Shown: positions 1-7,619 of the stretch, one piece after another
Layout of the letters: each line of letters opens with the position of its first letter
Position numbering within the stretch: position 1 is the stretch's first letter
Assembly: GCF_013371215.1 (NCBI RefSeq)
Contig: NZ_JABWMH010000005.1
Location: 186,001-250,000 of the forward strand
Direction: 5' to 3'
Source: Parasphingorhabdus flavimaris
Lineage (GTDB): Bacteria; Pseudomonadota; Alphaproteobacteria; Sphingomonadales; Sphingomonadaceae
DNA: 64,000 nucleotides
Translations under genes and position numbers: made by a program
Notes under the pieces: model-generated
Told to the model about the DNA's origin: nothing
Seen by the model: only the letters and a program-made list of their open reading frames with translations
The model's database searches: none

Positions 1-113
1 TCGGGCCGGGCGACACCGTCACCTGGCGATGAACCTCCCCGCATCGGCAAACATCCTTCCTGTTTGACATTTTTTCATTGCGGACCGCCTGTCTGCGGGG
101 CTAAGCGAACGGC

Positions 114-521
114 ATGAACATATTGGCGAACATATTCACTTGGTGGAACGGCGCAACGATCGGCACCGCCCTGTTCAGCGCCCGCAATGGCCAACGCGTC
201 GGTGAAGATGTGTTCGGCAACAAATATTTTCAGTCGAAGAAGGAGAGCTCCGGCCATCCTTCACGACGCCGTTGGGTCATCTACAATGGTGCCAATGATG
301 CCAGCCGCGTGCCGCCCGAATGGCATGGCTGGCTCCATCACAGCTACGACGAGATTCCCGAAAGCCATCTGCCGCAAGCGCGTATCTGGGAAAAGGAACC
401 GAGCGGAAATCTTACCGGTACGGCGCAAGCCTATCGGCCGGCTGGCGCTCTGGAAGAAGGCGGTCGCCGCGCAGCAGCCACCGGCGACTACGAATCCTGG
501 AACCCCGCCGAAGCGGAATGA
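114..521 (+). CDS. NDUFA12-like NADH:ubiquinone oxidoreductase accessory subunit
   Basis: A 135-residue protein resembling the 17.2-kDa (NDUFA12/B17.2) accessory subunit of respiratory complex I, a peripheral protein at the matrix/cytoplasmic arm in alphaproteobacteria and mitochondria. Visible family features are the N-terminal TWWNGATIGT stretch, VGEDVFGNKYF and RRWVIYNG, followed by PPEWHGWLHH. The first two thirds are conserved in type and the C-terminus is variable. It starts at ATG 114 and its stop overlaps the start of the DUF2155 gene (ATGA), so the two are probably co-transcribed. The other complex I genes are not in this window. Confidence 0.85.
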   Translation: MNILANIFTWWNGATIGTALFSARNGQRVGEDVFGNKYFQSKKESSGHPSRRRWVIYNGANDASRVPPEWHGWLHHSYDEIPESHLPQARIWEKEPSGNLTGTAQAYRPAGALEEGGRRAAATGDYESWNPAEAE

Positions 522-1255
522 CAGGCATGACGCGCCACTCCATTTCATTCGCGATTCTGGCGACGATCCTGCTGTCCGGCTGCGGCTGGCTCGGCGGCGA
601 CAATGTTGATGAAAATGCTACCGGTCAGGCGGCCGAGAAAGCCGTGGTTGCGGCGACCGACGGTGATCTGGTCACGCCGGTCACCGAACAAATCGGGACA
701 CCGATGGCGGAACGCGTCGCGACGCTTGGTTTCCTCAACAAGCGCAATGGCCTGACGCGCGATCTCGAACTGAAACCCGGCCAGTCGATCCGGATCGGGC
801 GCGCGATCGTCCGGCTGCGGGCCTGCGAAAAAAGCGCCCCCTGGGAATTGAGCCCGGAACAGGGTGCTTTTGTCCAGTTGCTGGTCAATGAACGCCCGCC
901 CAACCGGGCCGGTGACGATCAATGGAAACGCGTTTTCTCCGGCTGGCTGTTCCGCGAGTCACCGTCCCTGAATGTGGTCGAGCATCCGATTTACGATGTC
1001 TGGGTCAAAAGCTGCGCGATGAGCTTCCCCGGAGAAGAGGAGACGCCGGGAGATTCGGCAGATCCGACAGCGCCGAGAAGGTCTTCGTCAAATCTCGCCA
1101 ACAGCGCGTCGAGCGCTCCAAATGAAACAGCGCCGGAAACCGCGGCTCCTGCTACGCCAGCGCCCGCTGCACCGCGACCGGCGCCTCCGGCGACCAGAGC
1201 GCCGGCAGACCCGATCGGCGACCTTATTGCCGAAACCACGGACGACGGCGCATAG
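518..1255 (+). CDS. DUF2155 lipoprotein with low-complexity C-terminus
   Basis: A 245-residue protein of the alphaproteobacterial DUF2155 family, function unknown, often next to NDUFA12-like and aat genes. The N-terminus is a lipoprotein signal ending in LLSGC (Cys about residue 22). The conserved core runs to about residue 168 and includes FLNKRNG, a LKPGQS segment and HPIYDVWVKSC. The last 75 residues are Ala/Pro/Thr-rich. ATG 518 overlaps the upstream stop; ATG 527 is an alternative. The last 265 bp are also open on the other strand as the C-terminus of aat, which may explain the odd composition of both tails. Confidence 0.8.
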   Translation: MTGMTRHSISFAILATILLSGCGWLGGDNVDENATGQAAEKAVVAATDGDLVTPVTEQIGTPMAERVATLGFLNKRNGLTRDLELKPGQSIRIGRAIVRLRACEKSAPWELSPEQGAFVQLLVNERPPNRAGDDQWKRVFSGWLFRESPSLNVVEHPIYDVWVKSCAMSFPGEEETPGDSADPTAPRRSSSNLANSASSAPNETAPETAAPATPAPAAPRPAPPATRAPADPIGDLIAETTDDGA

Positions 1256-1842
1256 CCCCTGACCTTTCTGAGCTTGTCGACATATTCGTCCTGGCTGATT
1301 TCAATCGCTCCCAATGATGCCAGATGGTCGGTCATGAACTGGCAATCCAGCAGCTCGAATCCGCCGACGTTCAAGCGGGCCACCAGCCACGCCAATGCAA
1401 CTTTGGACGCGTCGCGGCTGCGGGAGAACATGCTTTCACCGCAGAAGGCACCACCAATCGCCAAACCGTAGAGACCGCCGACCAGCCTCGCCTCACCGGT
1501 TGCTTCATCCGCCTGCCAGCACTCGACACTATGGGCATGGCCAAGCTGGTGCAGTTGGTTGAACGCCTCCTCGATTTCGGCATTTATCCAGGTTTCTTGG
1601 CGATCGGCGGCTTGCGTGGCGCAAATATCGATCACATCGGCAAAGGCGGTATCGGCGGTGACCCGAATGCGGTCGGACCTGATGGTCTTGCGGAGCGAAC
1701 GCGACATCTGGAAATTGTCCAGCGGAATGACCGCCCTGGCTTTTGGTTCCACCCAGAAAACATCGGGATCGTCACGCGCGTCCGCCATCGGGAATATGCC
1801 CGACGCATAAGCTTTCAGCAGCAGGTCGAGATCAATGGCCAT
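991..1842 (-). CDS. aat: Leucyl/phenylalanyl-tRNA-protein transferase, C-terminally extended
   Basis: Cytoplasmic enzyme that adds Leu or Phe from aminoacyl-tRNA to proteins with N-terminal Arg or Lys, feeding the ClpS/ClpAP N-end rule pathway. Family motifs are present: YASGIFPMAD, FWVEPKARAVIPL, GGLYGLAIGGAFCGESMFS and ELLDCQFMTDHLASLGA. ATG 1842 was preferred over GTG 1848. The recognisable domain ends near LRKVRGYAPS. A Gly/Ala-rich extension of about 85 residues then ends in GKLIAQLLTQTS, which makes it 283 residues against about 230 in E. coli. The extension lies antisense inside the DUF2155 gene. Confidence 0.85.
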   Translation of the reverse strand: MAIDLDLLLKAYASGIFPMADARDDPDVFWVEPKARAVIPLDNFQMSRSLRKTIRSDRIRVTADTAFADVIDICATQAADRQETWINAEIEEAFNQLHQLGHAHSVECWQADEATGEARLVGGLYGLAIGGAFCGESMFSRSRDASKVALAWLVARLNVGGFELLDCQFMTDHLASLGAIEISQDEYVDKLRKVRGYAPSSVVSAIRSPIGSAGALVAGGAGRGAAGAGVAGAAVSGAVSFGALDALLARFDEDLLGAVGSAESPGVSSSPGKLIAQLLTQTS

Positions 1843-1905
1843 GGACACTGAATAACCCGATCAACTCCATTCGGACAGTCAGAAATCGTCTGATATTGCC
1901 GCCGG

Positions 1906-2811
1906 TCATGCAGACATCAACACCCGTGCTTCTTCGGCAATTTTCTCGGCGATTGCGGCATATTCCTGGGCAAAGCCTGCGTTGGTGCGCCAGGCAGCAC
2001 CGATACTCCGGGTAGCGGACCAGCCTTCGACATCCAGCAAGGCAACGTCGCCGCCGCGGTTCAGTTCGGAACGCACGTAAAGCTCCGGCAGAATCGCCAG
2101 CCCCAGCCCTGACGCAACCATTTGCCGAACGCTGTCCAGACTGGTGCCCTCATAGTCGCGCAGCAGGTTCATGTCATGCAGCTGGCACTGGCGCGCCACA
2201 TCGCGGTGCAGATGATGCCGGCGGTCGAGACTGAGCACCGGCAGCCCCCCGAGATCGGCAAGGGCAAGATCCTCGCGTGCTGCAAGCGGATGATCGGGCG
2301 GCGCAACCAGAATCAGCGGTTCGCGAAACAGCGGCTCGATCTGCAGGTTGTCACCTTCGATCGGCAACGGCCCCAGCAGCATGTCGATCGAGCCTTTGGT
2401 CAGCTCCATCGCCTGCAGATCGGGAATTCCTTCACGCATGTAAAAGCGCAGGTCCGGTCGGGTGCGGTGCAAGGCGGCAATCACCGGCGGCATCAGATAG
2501 GGACCGAGGGTGGGTGATACGCCGAACCGCAATATCCCCGCCAGACTGTCGCTCGCCCGCTCCGCCAGATCACGGATGTCCTTCACCTGGATCAATACCT
2601 GCCGCGCGCGATCGGCGATCTCACGTCCCACGGGGGTGAGTTCCGCGCCATGCGTTCGCCGCTCCACCAGCGTCACCCCCAGTCTCTGCTCGAGCGCCCG
2701 CAACTGATGGCTCAATGTCGGCTGCGAAGCGCCAGCAGCCTGGGCCGCCTTGCCGAAATGGCTGTGGTCGGCGACGGCAACCAGATATTCAAATTGACGA
2801 AAAGTCGGCAT
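1906..2811 (-). CDS. OxyR-like LysR regulator lacking the peroxidatic cysteine
   Basis: LysR-family transcription factor of 301 residues. The N-terminal winged helix-turn-helix (FGKAAQAAGASQPTLSHQLR, about residues 19-38) and the effector domain most resemble OxyR. Against E. coli OxyR, the position of the peroxidatic Cys199 reads His (RRHHLHRD, H200), while the resolving Cys208 position is kept (C209). It starts at MPTFRQ; the nine residues upstream in frame look non-coding. An ATAG-N7-CTAT element lies 17 bp upstream of the start. It is divergent from nhaA. Classical peroxide sensing by a disulfide looks impossible, so the ligand or redox signal is open. Confidence 0.8.
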   Translation of the reverse strand: MPTFRQFEYLVAVADHSHFGKAAQAAGASQPTLSHQLRALEQRLGVTLVERRTHGAELTPVGREIADRARQVLIQVKDIRDLAERASDSLAGILRFGVSPTLGPYLMPPVIAALHRTRPDLRFYMREGIPDLQAMELTKGSIDMLLGPLPIEGDNLQIEPLFREPLILVAPPDHPLAAREDLALADLGGLPVLSLDRRHHLHRDVARQCQLHDMNLLRDYEGTSLDSVRQMVASGLGLAILPELYVRSELNRGGDVALLDVEGWSATRSIGAAWRTNAGFAQEYAAIAEKIAEEARVLMSA

Positions 2812-2827
2812 GGCGGAACCCCCAATT

Positions 2828-2842
2828 ATAGACATCATCTAT
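2828..2842. promoter_or_regulatory. ATAG-N7-CTAT element, OxyR-type half site
   Basis: ATAG at 2828-2831 and CTAT at 2839-2842 with seven bases between them. This matches one half of the published E. coli OxyR consensus (ATAG-N7-CTAT-N7-ATAG-N7-CTAT). The expected second half, after seven more bases, is degenerate. It sits just upstream of the OxyR-like gene, as expected for autoregulation. Confidence 0.5.
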
Positions 2843-2940
2843 CGTTTAATGCGATTTCATTTGATTGGTTTTATCATTAGTTTTTCACCATATCAACCAT
2901 ATCGGCGCCGGCACGCGATATCAGAAGGAGGATGATCGCC

Positions 2941-3012
2941 ATGGCTCGCGTGGCTTTTCCCCCACCTCGGGGCGGTAGTATCTCTGCAAATACTGGCCGC
3001 CCCGAATTTTAG
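2941..3012 (+). CDS. Candidate leader peptide upstream of nhaA
   Basis: A 23-codon ORF (ATG 2941, TAG 3010-3012) preceded by a near-perfect Shine-Dalgarno AAGGAGG (2925-2931). It encodes a peptide starting MARVAFPPPRGG. Three consecutive Pro codons (2959-2967) lie directly before the 5' arm of a stable hairpin, and the ORF ends 18 bp before the nhaA start. Pro-Pro-Pro is known to slow ribosomes, so translation could control the hairpin. This is inference; the Shine-Dalgarno-like sequence may instead be part of a structured riboswitch, or the ORF may be chance. Confidence 0.35.
   Translation: MARVAFPPPRGGSISANTGRPEF
2967..3005 (+). promoter_or_regulatory. nhaA leader hairpin, candidate cation riboswitch or attenuator
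   Basis: Perfect 9-bp outer stem (TCGGGGCGG 2967-2975 with CCGCCCCGA 2997-3005), a small internal loop, a 4-bp inner stem (GTAT 2978-2981 with ATAC 2990-2993) and an 8-nt loop. It ends 25 nt before the nhaA ATG and is followed by ATTTT. nhaA genes in proteobacteria can carry the nhaA-I and nhaA-II RNA motifs, reported as Li+-responsive riboswitches. The position fits, but the match to either consensus was not verified. Confidence 0.45.
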
Positions 3013-3030
3013 CAGCAGGATGATGTCTCG

Positions 3031-4215
3031 ATGGTAAAAAAAATGCGCACAGCCCTTCAGGAATTCATCGCCCTGGAATCGAGCGCGGGCATCATATTAT
3101 TTGGCGCGGCCTTGCTGGCGATGGTCGCTATCAACAGCATGTTCAGCCCTTATTATCTCGGCTTCCTCGACATCCCGGTTGCCGTACAGTTCGGAGGACT
3201 GGAAATCGCCAAACCGCTGGCGCTGTGGATCAATGACGGGCTGATGGCGATCTTCTTCTTTCTGATCGGGCTGGAAGTCAAACGCGAGTTGCTCGAAGGA
3301 CAGCTTTCGACCATTGAACAGGCATCGCTCCCGGCCATCGCGGCGATTGGCGGCATGGCCATTCCGGCTCTGATATTTGTCTATTTCAACTGGAACATGC
3401 CGGAAAATTTCAACGGCTGGGCTATTCCGGCCGCTACCGACATTGCCTTTGCCCTGGGCGTACTCGCGTTGCTCGGCAAACATGCGCCGGTATCGCTGAA
3501 GATATTGCTGCTCGCGATCGCGATCATCGACGATATCGGCGCGATACTCATCATCGCCCTGTTTTACACAAGCGAAGTGTCCGGCGTCTCGCTTTTGCTC
3601 GCCGGGGGCGGGACGATATTGTTATTCGTGATGAACAGACTGGGCGTGATTCGCACCGCACCCTATATATTGGTGGGTATATTCCTGTGGATCTGCGTAT
3701 TGAAATCGGGTGTCCATGCCACCCTCGCCGGGGTGATCGCGGCGCTCGCTATTCCGCTGAACGCAAAAGACGGCAGTTCTCCGCTAAAGCATCTCGAGCA
3801 TATATTGCATCCGTGGGCGGCCTTCCTGATTCTTCCCTTGTTCGCCTTTGCCAATGCAGGCGTGTCGCTCGCCGGGCTGCGGCTTGACGACCTGGCGGCC
3901 CCGCTCGCACTGGGCGTGGCCGCCGGACTGGTCGTCGGCAAGCAGATCGGCGTGTTCGGGTTCATCTTTCTGGCGACCAGGATCGGCCTCGTGAAACGCC
4001 CGGACGGAGTCAGCTGGTTCCAGCTATACGGGCTAGCCTGTCTGACCGGCATCGGTTTCACCATGAGCCTGTTTATCGGCAACCTTGCCTTTGCTGAACC
4101 GGAGCAGATCGAAACGGTCAAGCTCGGCGTGATGAGCGGGTCGCTGGTTTCGGGACTGTTGGGATTTTGTTTCTTGCGATGGGCTCCGATGACGTCGCCA
4201 GTGCGACCGGCCTGA
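3031..4215 (+). CDS. nhaA: Na+/H+ antiporter NhaA
   Basis: Inner-membrane electrogenic Na+(Li+)/H+ antiporter used in pH and salt homeostasis. It has 394 residues, the usual length, with about 12 hydrophobic segments. The signature residues are visible: PAATDIAFALG (D137, equivalent of E. coli D133), the cation-binding pair in AIAIIDDIGAI (D167/D168, equivalent of D163/D164), and the Lys in GLVVGKQIG (equivalent of K300). The ATG 3031 start has only a weak, distant AGGA. The leader carries a hairpin and a short ORF. It is divergent from the OxyR-like gene. Confidence 0.95.
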   Translation: MVKKMRTALQEFIALESSAGIILFGAALLAMVAINSMFSPYYLGFLDIPVAVQFGGLEIAKPLALWINDGLMAIFFFLIGLEVKRELLEGQLSTIEQASLPAIAAIGGMAIPALIFVYFNWNMPENFNGWAIPAATDIAFALGVLALLGKHAPVSLKILLLAIAIIDDIGAILIIALFYTSEVSGVSLLLAGGGTILLFVMNRLGVIRTAPYILVGIFLWICVLKSGVHATLAGVIAALAIPLNAKDGSSPLKHLEHILHPWAAFLILPLFAFANAGVSLAGLRLDDLAAPLALGVAAGLVVGKQIGVFGFIFLATRIGLVKRPDGVSWFQLYGLACLTGIGFTMSLFIGNLAFAEPEQIETVKLGVMSGSLVSGLLGFCFLRWAPMTSPVRPA

Positions 4216-4335
4216 TATTCGGGTCGAACCCCAGAGAACCAGATCGGCTCGGTCAGCTGCTGCCGGAATCCGTTTGTCGCAAGATAGCGCATGGACACTA
4301 TCGGCGTTCGCCTCGATCCGTGATAGGGCAACCGG

Positions 4336-4731
4336 ATGAAACGGCAACTCTATCTGGCAGCGGGACTTGTTTCGCTCGGGCTCGGCGGCATCGGCGTCAT
4401 ATTGCCACTGCTGCCCACGGTGCCCTTCGTCATTCTGGCAGCTTTCTGTTTCGCCAACAGCTCGCCACGCCTGGAATCCTGGCTGGTCGAGCATCACGTC
4501 TTTGGCGTCCACATCATCAACTGGCGCGAGCGGCGGGCGATTACCCGGCGCGGCAAATGGGCGGCCACAGTAGCTTTTGCGGTCAGCTGCGTGCTGGCCT
4601 TGCTATTTGTCAAACTGCCATGGAATCTCATTCCGATTGTAGCAGCGCTGATCAGCGGAAGCTGGATATGGACCCGCAACGAGCCCGATCCCGGGAAACT
4701 TGCCGAGCGCATCCCTGCGCATAAAGAATAA
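4336..4731 (+). CDS. YbaN-type (DUF454) inner-membrane protein
   Basis: A 131-residue protein of the DUF454/YbaN family, function unknown. It has a typical opening hydrophobic helix with LGGIGVILPLLPTVPF, then ILAAFCFANSSPRLESWL and a basic cytoplasmic segment (INWRERRAITRRGKW), followed by two further hydrophobic helices. It follows nhaA on the same strand after 120 bp that contain no clear terminator, so read-through is possible. Confidence 0.8.
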   Translation: MKRQLYLAAGLVSLGLGGIGVILPLLPTVPFVILAAFCFANSSPRLESWLVEHHVFGVHIINWRERRAITRRGKWAATVAFAVSCVLALLFVKLPWNLIPIVAALISGSWIWTRNEPDPGKLAERIPAHKE

Positions 4732-4843
4732 TCTTCATTGCCTCCGAATCGGATGTTCGCGTCCTCGAAATATATCCGGAAAGCCGGCAGTATGGAGTAG
4801 CTGAAAAAGTTCAGGATCAGCGCACCGGGATTTGCGGATATTG

Positions 4844-5224
4844 TTATCCCACCTTGTTCTTGACCGGATATTTTCTCACATAGTGGTTGAACACTGCCAG
4901 GTTGAGCAGGTTCTTGAAGGCACAACCTATGCCATCATTATCGTGCCGGACCACTTCGGCCTCCAGCGCACCAAGGCCGGGCAGCGTCAGCCAGCACAAA
5001 GTGCCTGCAGGCGATGCGGTCAGAGCGTCACAGGCAAATCCTGCGAGCGACATGTCGGTCACTTCCACCGGGAAGCTGCTCGAACAGGAAAAACGCATTT
5101 TCGCCGGGATAGACAGGCGATAGCGCGGGGCGCATCGATTTTCATGAGGCGCGATCCCGTAGGACATCAGCTGTTCATCGTCATTCGCAATTTCCGAAGG
5201 TTTCCGAACGATTGAGTCTGCCAT
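4844..5224 (-). CDS. PilZ-domain protein
   Basis: A 126-residue cytoplasmic protein consisting mainly of one PilZ domain, the c-di-GMP-binding fold. RYRLSIPAK corresponds to the RxxxR-type arm with reduced Arg content, and VTDMSLAGFAC to the (D/N)xSxxG motif. Because only part of the RxxxR motif is visible, ligand binding is uncertain. The start is MADSIV with AGGAGA six bases upstream; an upstream GTG (5269) adds 15 residues without a Shine-Dalgarno. In this window the only obvious c-di-GMP enzyme is the GGDEF-EAL protein near 16-17 kb. Confidence 0.75.
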   Translation of the reverse strand: MADSIVRKPSEIANDDEQLMSYGIAPHENRCAPRYRLSIPAKMRFSCSSSFPVEVTDMSLAGFACDALTASPAGTLCWLTLPGLGALEAEVVRHDNDGIGCAFKNLLNLAVFNHYVRKYPVKNKVG

Positions 5225-5467
5225 ATCAGTCTCCTGCACGTAAATTGAACTTCGGCTAGAGCCGCGCACGCCTATGCCCGGTTAGCGACGCGACTATAAT
5301 CACATCAATCCGTGAATCCGTCCTTTCCTCTCGAGGTAAACAGGCGTCCACACATAATTAACCATCATGCGATTTGCGGCTTCGGGTTACAATCACGCTT
5401 GCCGAAACCATCAGGGGACGCTAAGGCGCGCGAACCGGCTGTTTCGCAAGGGCGATACGGCCCGTGC

Positions 5468-5543
5468 AGGAGTGTAGCTCAGTTGGTAGAGCATCGGTCT
5501 CCAAAACCGAGGGCCCACGGTTCGAGTCCGTGCACTCCTGCCA
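5468..5543 (+). tRNA. tRNA-Trp (anticodon CCA)
   Basis: A 76-nt cloverleaf with encoded CCA. The acceptor AGGAGTG (5468-5474) pairs with CACTCCT (5533-5539) and the discriminator is G5540. The anticodon stem TCGGT/ACCGA (5494-5498/5506-5510) encloses CTCCAAA, with anticodon CCA at 5501-5503. The T arm contains GTTCGAGTC. tRNA-Trp just before secE is a widespread arrangement; here 3.5 kb of other genes separate the two. Confidence 0.97.
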
Positions 5544-5571
5544 TTTCTCTCCTCCATAAACTGAAATCTTC

Positions 5572-5961
5572 ATGCCCCAGTTCATTTCCGCAATCAGTCT
5601 GATCGTTCCCGATTATGATCCGGCGATAGAGTTTTACGTCGGACTCATGGGCTTCGAACTGATCGAGGATACCGAGATTTCCGAAGACAAGCGCTGGGTA
5701 TTGGTGGCGCCGCCGGGCAGCACCGAAACCCGGTTGTTGCTGGCCCGTGCCGCGAACGAGGCGCAGGAAGAGGTGATCGGCGAACAGGCCGGAGACCGCG
5801 TCTTGCTGTTTCTGGAAACCTATGATTTCGAAACCGACTATGCGATCATGCAGCGCGCCGGAGTCCTGTTCCTCGAAGAACCACGGGAAGAATCCTATGG
5901 CATGGTCGTGAAATGGGTCGATCCGTTCGGCAACAAATGGGACCTCATCGAACGATATTGA
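5572..5961 (+). CDS. VOC-family (glyoxalase/bleomycin resistance fold) protein
   Basis: A 129-residue protein with the vicinal-oxygen-chelate fold. It opens with AISLIVPDYDPAIEFYVGLMGF and ends with MVVKWVDPFGNKWDLIE, both typical of the two beta-alpha-beta-beta-beta modules. Family members range from glyoxalases and dioxygenases to binding proteins, and the substrate cannot be read from the sequence. It starts 28 bp after tRNA-Trp and converges on a TetR gene with 3 bp between stops. Confidence 0.8.
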   Translation: MPQFISAISLIVPDYDPAIEFYVGLMGFELIEDTEISEDKRWVLVAPPGSTETRLLLARAANEAQEEVIGEQAGDRVLLFLETYDFETDYAIMQRAGVLFLEEPREESYGMVVKWVDPFGNKWDLIERY

Positions 5962-5964
5962 CGC

Positions 5965-6591
5965 CTATCGCGCGATATCGAGCGCACCTGCGATCATCCC
6001 CCATATCTGATGCGTGAGCTTCGCCGGATCCGGCTGCGGATCCCTCGCCATGGCGTGCATGATGCCGCTGCGAATTGCTCCGGTAATGGCTGCGCCTGCA
6101 ATGGTCGGATCAATATGGGAGCCGATATCCCCCCGCCTGATGCCCGAATTGATATTGCGGATCGCCATTTCGATCATTTCTTCATGACGGGCAGATTCGA
6201 CCGCCGCGACCTGATTGGTCCGCGCCATTTTCCCGAGGATGACCGGCGCCATCGGATCATGGTAAAGAAATTCGACGACCGCCATTAAACGGCGTTTTTC
6301 GCGCACGCCCCATTCGATATCCGGATCGATATACTGGTTCGCCACCTGATTATAGCGATCGTAAAAGGCATGAATTATCGCTCCGAGCATACCGGATTTG
6401 GAACCGAAATAATGATAGGCAAGCCCGACCGAGACGCCGGCCCGCTTGGCGACCTGCCCCATTTCCAGCTCGCCATCCCCTTCACGCAGGATCATTTCCG
6501 CAGCGGCCAATATTTTCGCGGCGCGCATGATCTTGCGGTCGGAGCTTTCGCTTGTTTTGCTTTGACCGGCCACGGCCCGCCTCCCTTGCAA
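5965..6591 (-). CDS. TetR/AcrR-family regulator
   Basis: A 208-residue repressor-type protein. The N-terminal helix-turn-helix is seen in LEMGQVAKRAGVSVGLAYHY followed by FGSKSGML (about residues 42-70), and the C-terminal region is a ligand-binding helical bundle. It is divergent from the PhyH dioxygenase gene, and a perfect 44-bp palindrome lies between them 17 bp upstream of this start, so it very likely controls itself and the PhyH-DsbA-DsbA genes. The ligand is unknown. Confidence 0.85.
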   Translation of the reverse strand: MQGRRAVAGQSKTSESSDRKIMRAAKILAAAEMILREGDGELEMGQVAKRAGVSVGLAYHYFGSKSGMLGAIIHAFYDRYNQVANQYIDPDIEWGVREKRRLMAVVEFLYHDPMAPVILGKMARTNQVAAVESARHEEMIEMAIRNINSGIRRGDIGSHIDPTIAGAAITGAIRSGIMHAMARDPQPDPAKLTHQIWGMIAGALDIAR

Positions 6592-6607
6592 TCCTGAAAC
6601 AAAACGC

Positions 6608-6651
6608 CCTACCCAATATTTGAATTGAATTCAATTCAAATATTGGGTAGG
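6608..6651. promoter_or_regulatory. Perfect 44-bp palindrome, likely TetR operator
   Basis: Each 22-bp arm is an exact reverse complement of the other with the centre between 6629 and 6630. The left arm begins CCTACCCAATATTTG, and the GAATTC at the centre is embedded in the nested palindrome TTGAATTCAA. It occupies the middle of the 92-bp gap between the divergent TetR and PhyH genes. The direct evidence is the symmetry; the role as operator is inference from position. It could also fold as a hairpin. Confidence 0.75.
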
Positions 6652-6683
6652 CAGACGATATAAACAGATTACGGAGCGGCCCC

Positions 6684-7571
6684 ATGAACCTGGCGAGCAA
6701 GATTGAAACAGCAGCGGCGGACCTCGCCCCCTATTTGCACGGTCGCAGTTTTGACGACGCCTGGGACCAGTTTCAGGAAGAAGGCTATGTCATCTTCACC
6801 GACGTTCTGAGCCCCGAACAGCTGAAACAGCAGCGCGCGGCGCTCAAGCCCTGGATCGACGCCGACATCCGCGGCCGCAACAATTTCGAAGGCGACCGGT
6901 CCAACCGCATTTACGGGATGCTCGACAAGGATCCGGTCTTCGCCGACCTGATTTCCCATCCGCTGCAACTGGCCTTTGCCGAAAAGGAGCTCGGCCAAAG
7001 CTGCCTGCTCTATGCCTGCCTCGCGATCAACCTGCATCCCGGAGAAACCGTCCAGCCCTGGCATTTCGATGACAGCCATTGCGGCCTGGCCCGGCCGCGC
7101 GACCCGCTCAGCCTGTCGACCTTCTGGTCGATCAGCGACACCACCGCAACCAATGGCGCCACCGAGATCATCCCCGGCAGCCACAAATGGGGCAATGAGC
7201 AGCCTTCAGGCGCCAATCGCGGCTCCGATTTCCAGACCGGTGTCACGGACAAAAAGAGCGACAGCACGGATGACCATCCCGACATGATCAAGGCAGTCAT
7301 GCCCGCCGGCTCGCTGATGCTGGCAAAAGGCACATTATGGCATCGCGGCGGTGGCAACAGCTCCGATACCCAGCGCCTGATCGTCACACCGCAATTTTGC
7401 AAGGGCTGGTGCCGGCCGCTGGAGCAGCAATTGCTGGCGGTGCCGCCGGAAAAAGTGGCACGTCTCCCGAAACGGGTGCAGGAACTGCTGGGCTATAATA
7501 TCCACCCGCCGTTCATGGGCTATGTCGACGGCATGCACCCGAGCAGGATTTTGACGCCCAAGAGCGACTGA
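6684..7571 (+). CDS. Phytanoyl-CoA dioxygenase (PhyH) family protein
   Basis: A 295-residue Fe(II)/2-oxoglutarate-dependent oxygenase-type protein. The metal-binding HxD is seen in WHFDDSHCG and the distal His in LWHRGGGNSS; GATEIIPGSHKWG is also family-typical. Such enzymes hydroxylate lipids, acyl-CoAs or secondary metabolites, and the substrate is not evident here. It is preceded by the long palindrome and a GGAG Shine-Dalgarno, and followed by two DsbA-fold isomerase-like genes, probably as one unit for catabolism of an unknown compound. Confidence 0.85.
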   Translation: MNLASKIETAAADLAPYLHGRSFDDAWDQFQEEGYVIFTDVLSPEQLKQQRAALKPWIDADIRGRNNFEGDRSNRIYGMLDKDPVFADLISHPLQLAFAEKELGQSCLLYACLAINLHPGETVQPWHFDDSHCGLARPRDPLSLSTFWSISDTTATNGATEIIPGSHKWGNEQPSGANRGSDFQTGVTDKKSDSTDDHPDMIKAVMPAGSLMLAKGTLWHRGGGNSSDTQRLIVTPQFCKGWCRPLEQQLLAVPPEKVARLPKRVQELLGYNIHPPFMGYVDGMHPSRILTPKSD

Positions 7572-7619
7572 CCGCGGACCCTGCCGCGCCAACCATCTGC
7601 TTTGCAGGAGAGATAATGC

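Noticed and set aside
3-32. Open frame on the plus strand ending GPGDTVTWR-stop at the window edge
   Set aside because: It could be the end of an upstream gene, but ten codons give no family evidence.
5381-5393. TACAAT box (5388-5393) as tRNA-Trp promoter
   Set aside because: No matching -35 at proper spacing, and it lies 75 bp before the mature tRNA.
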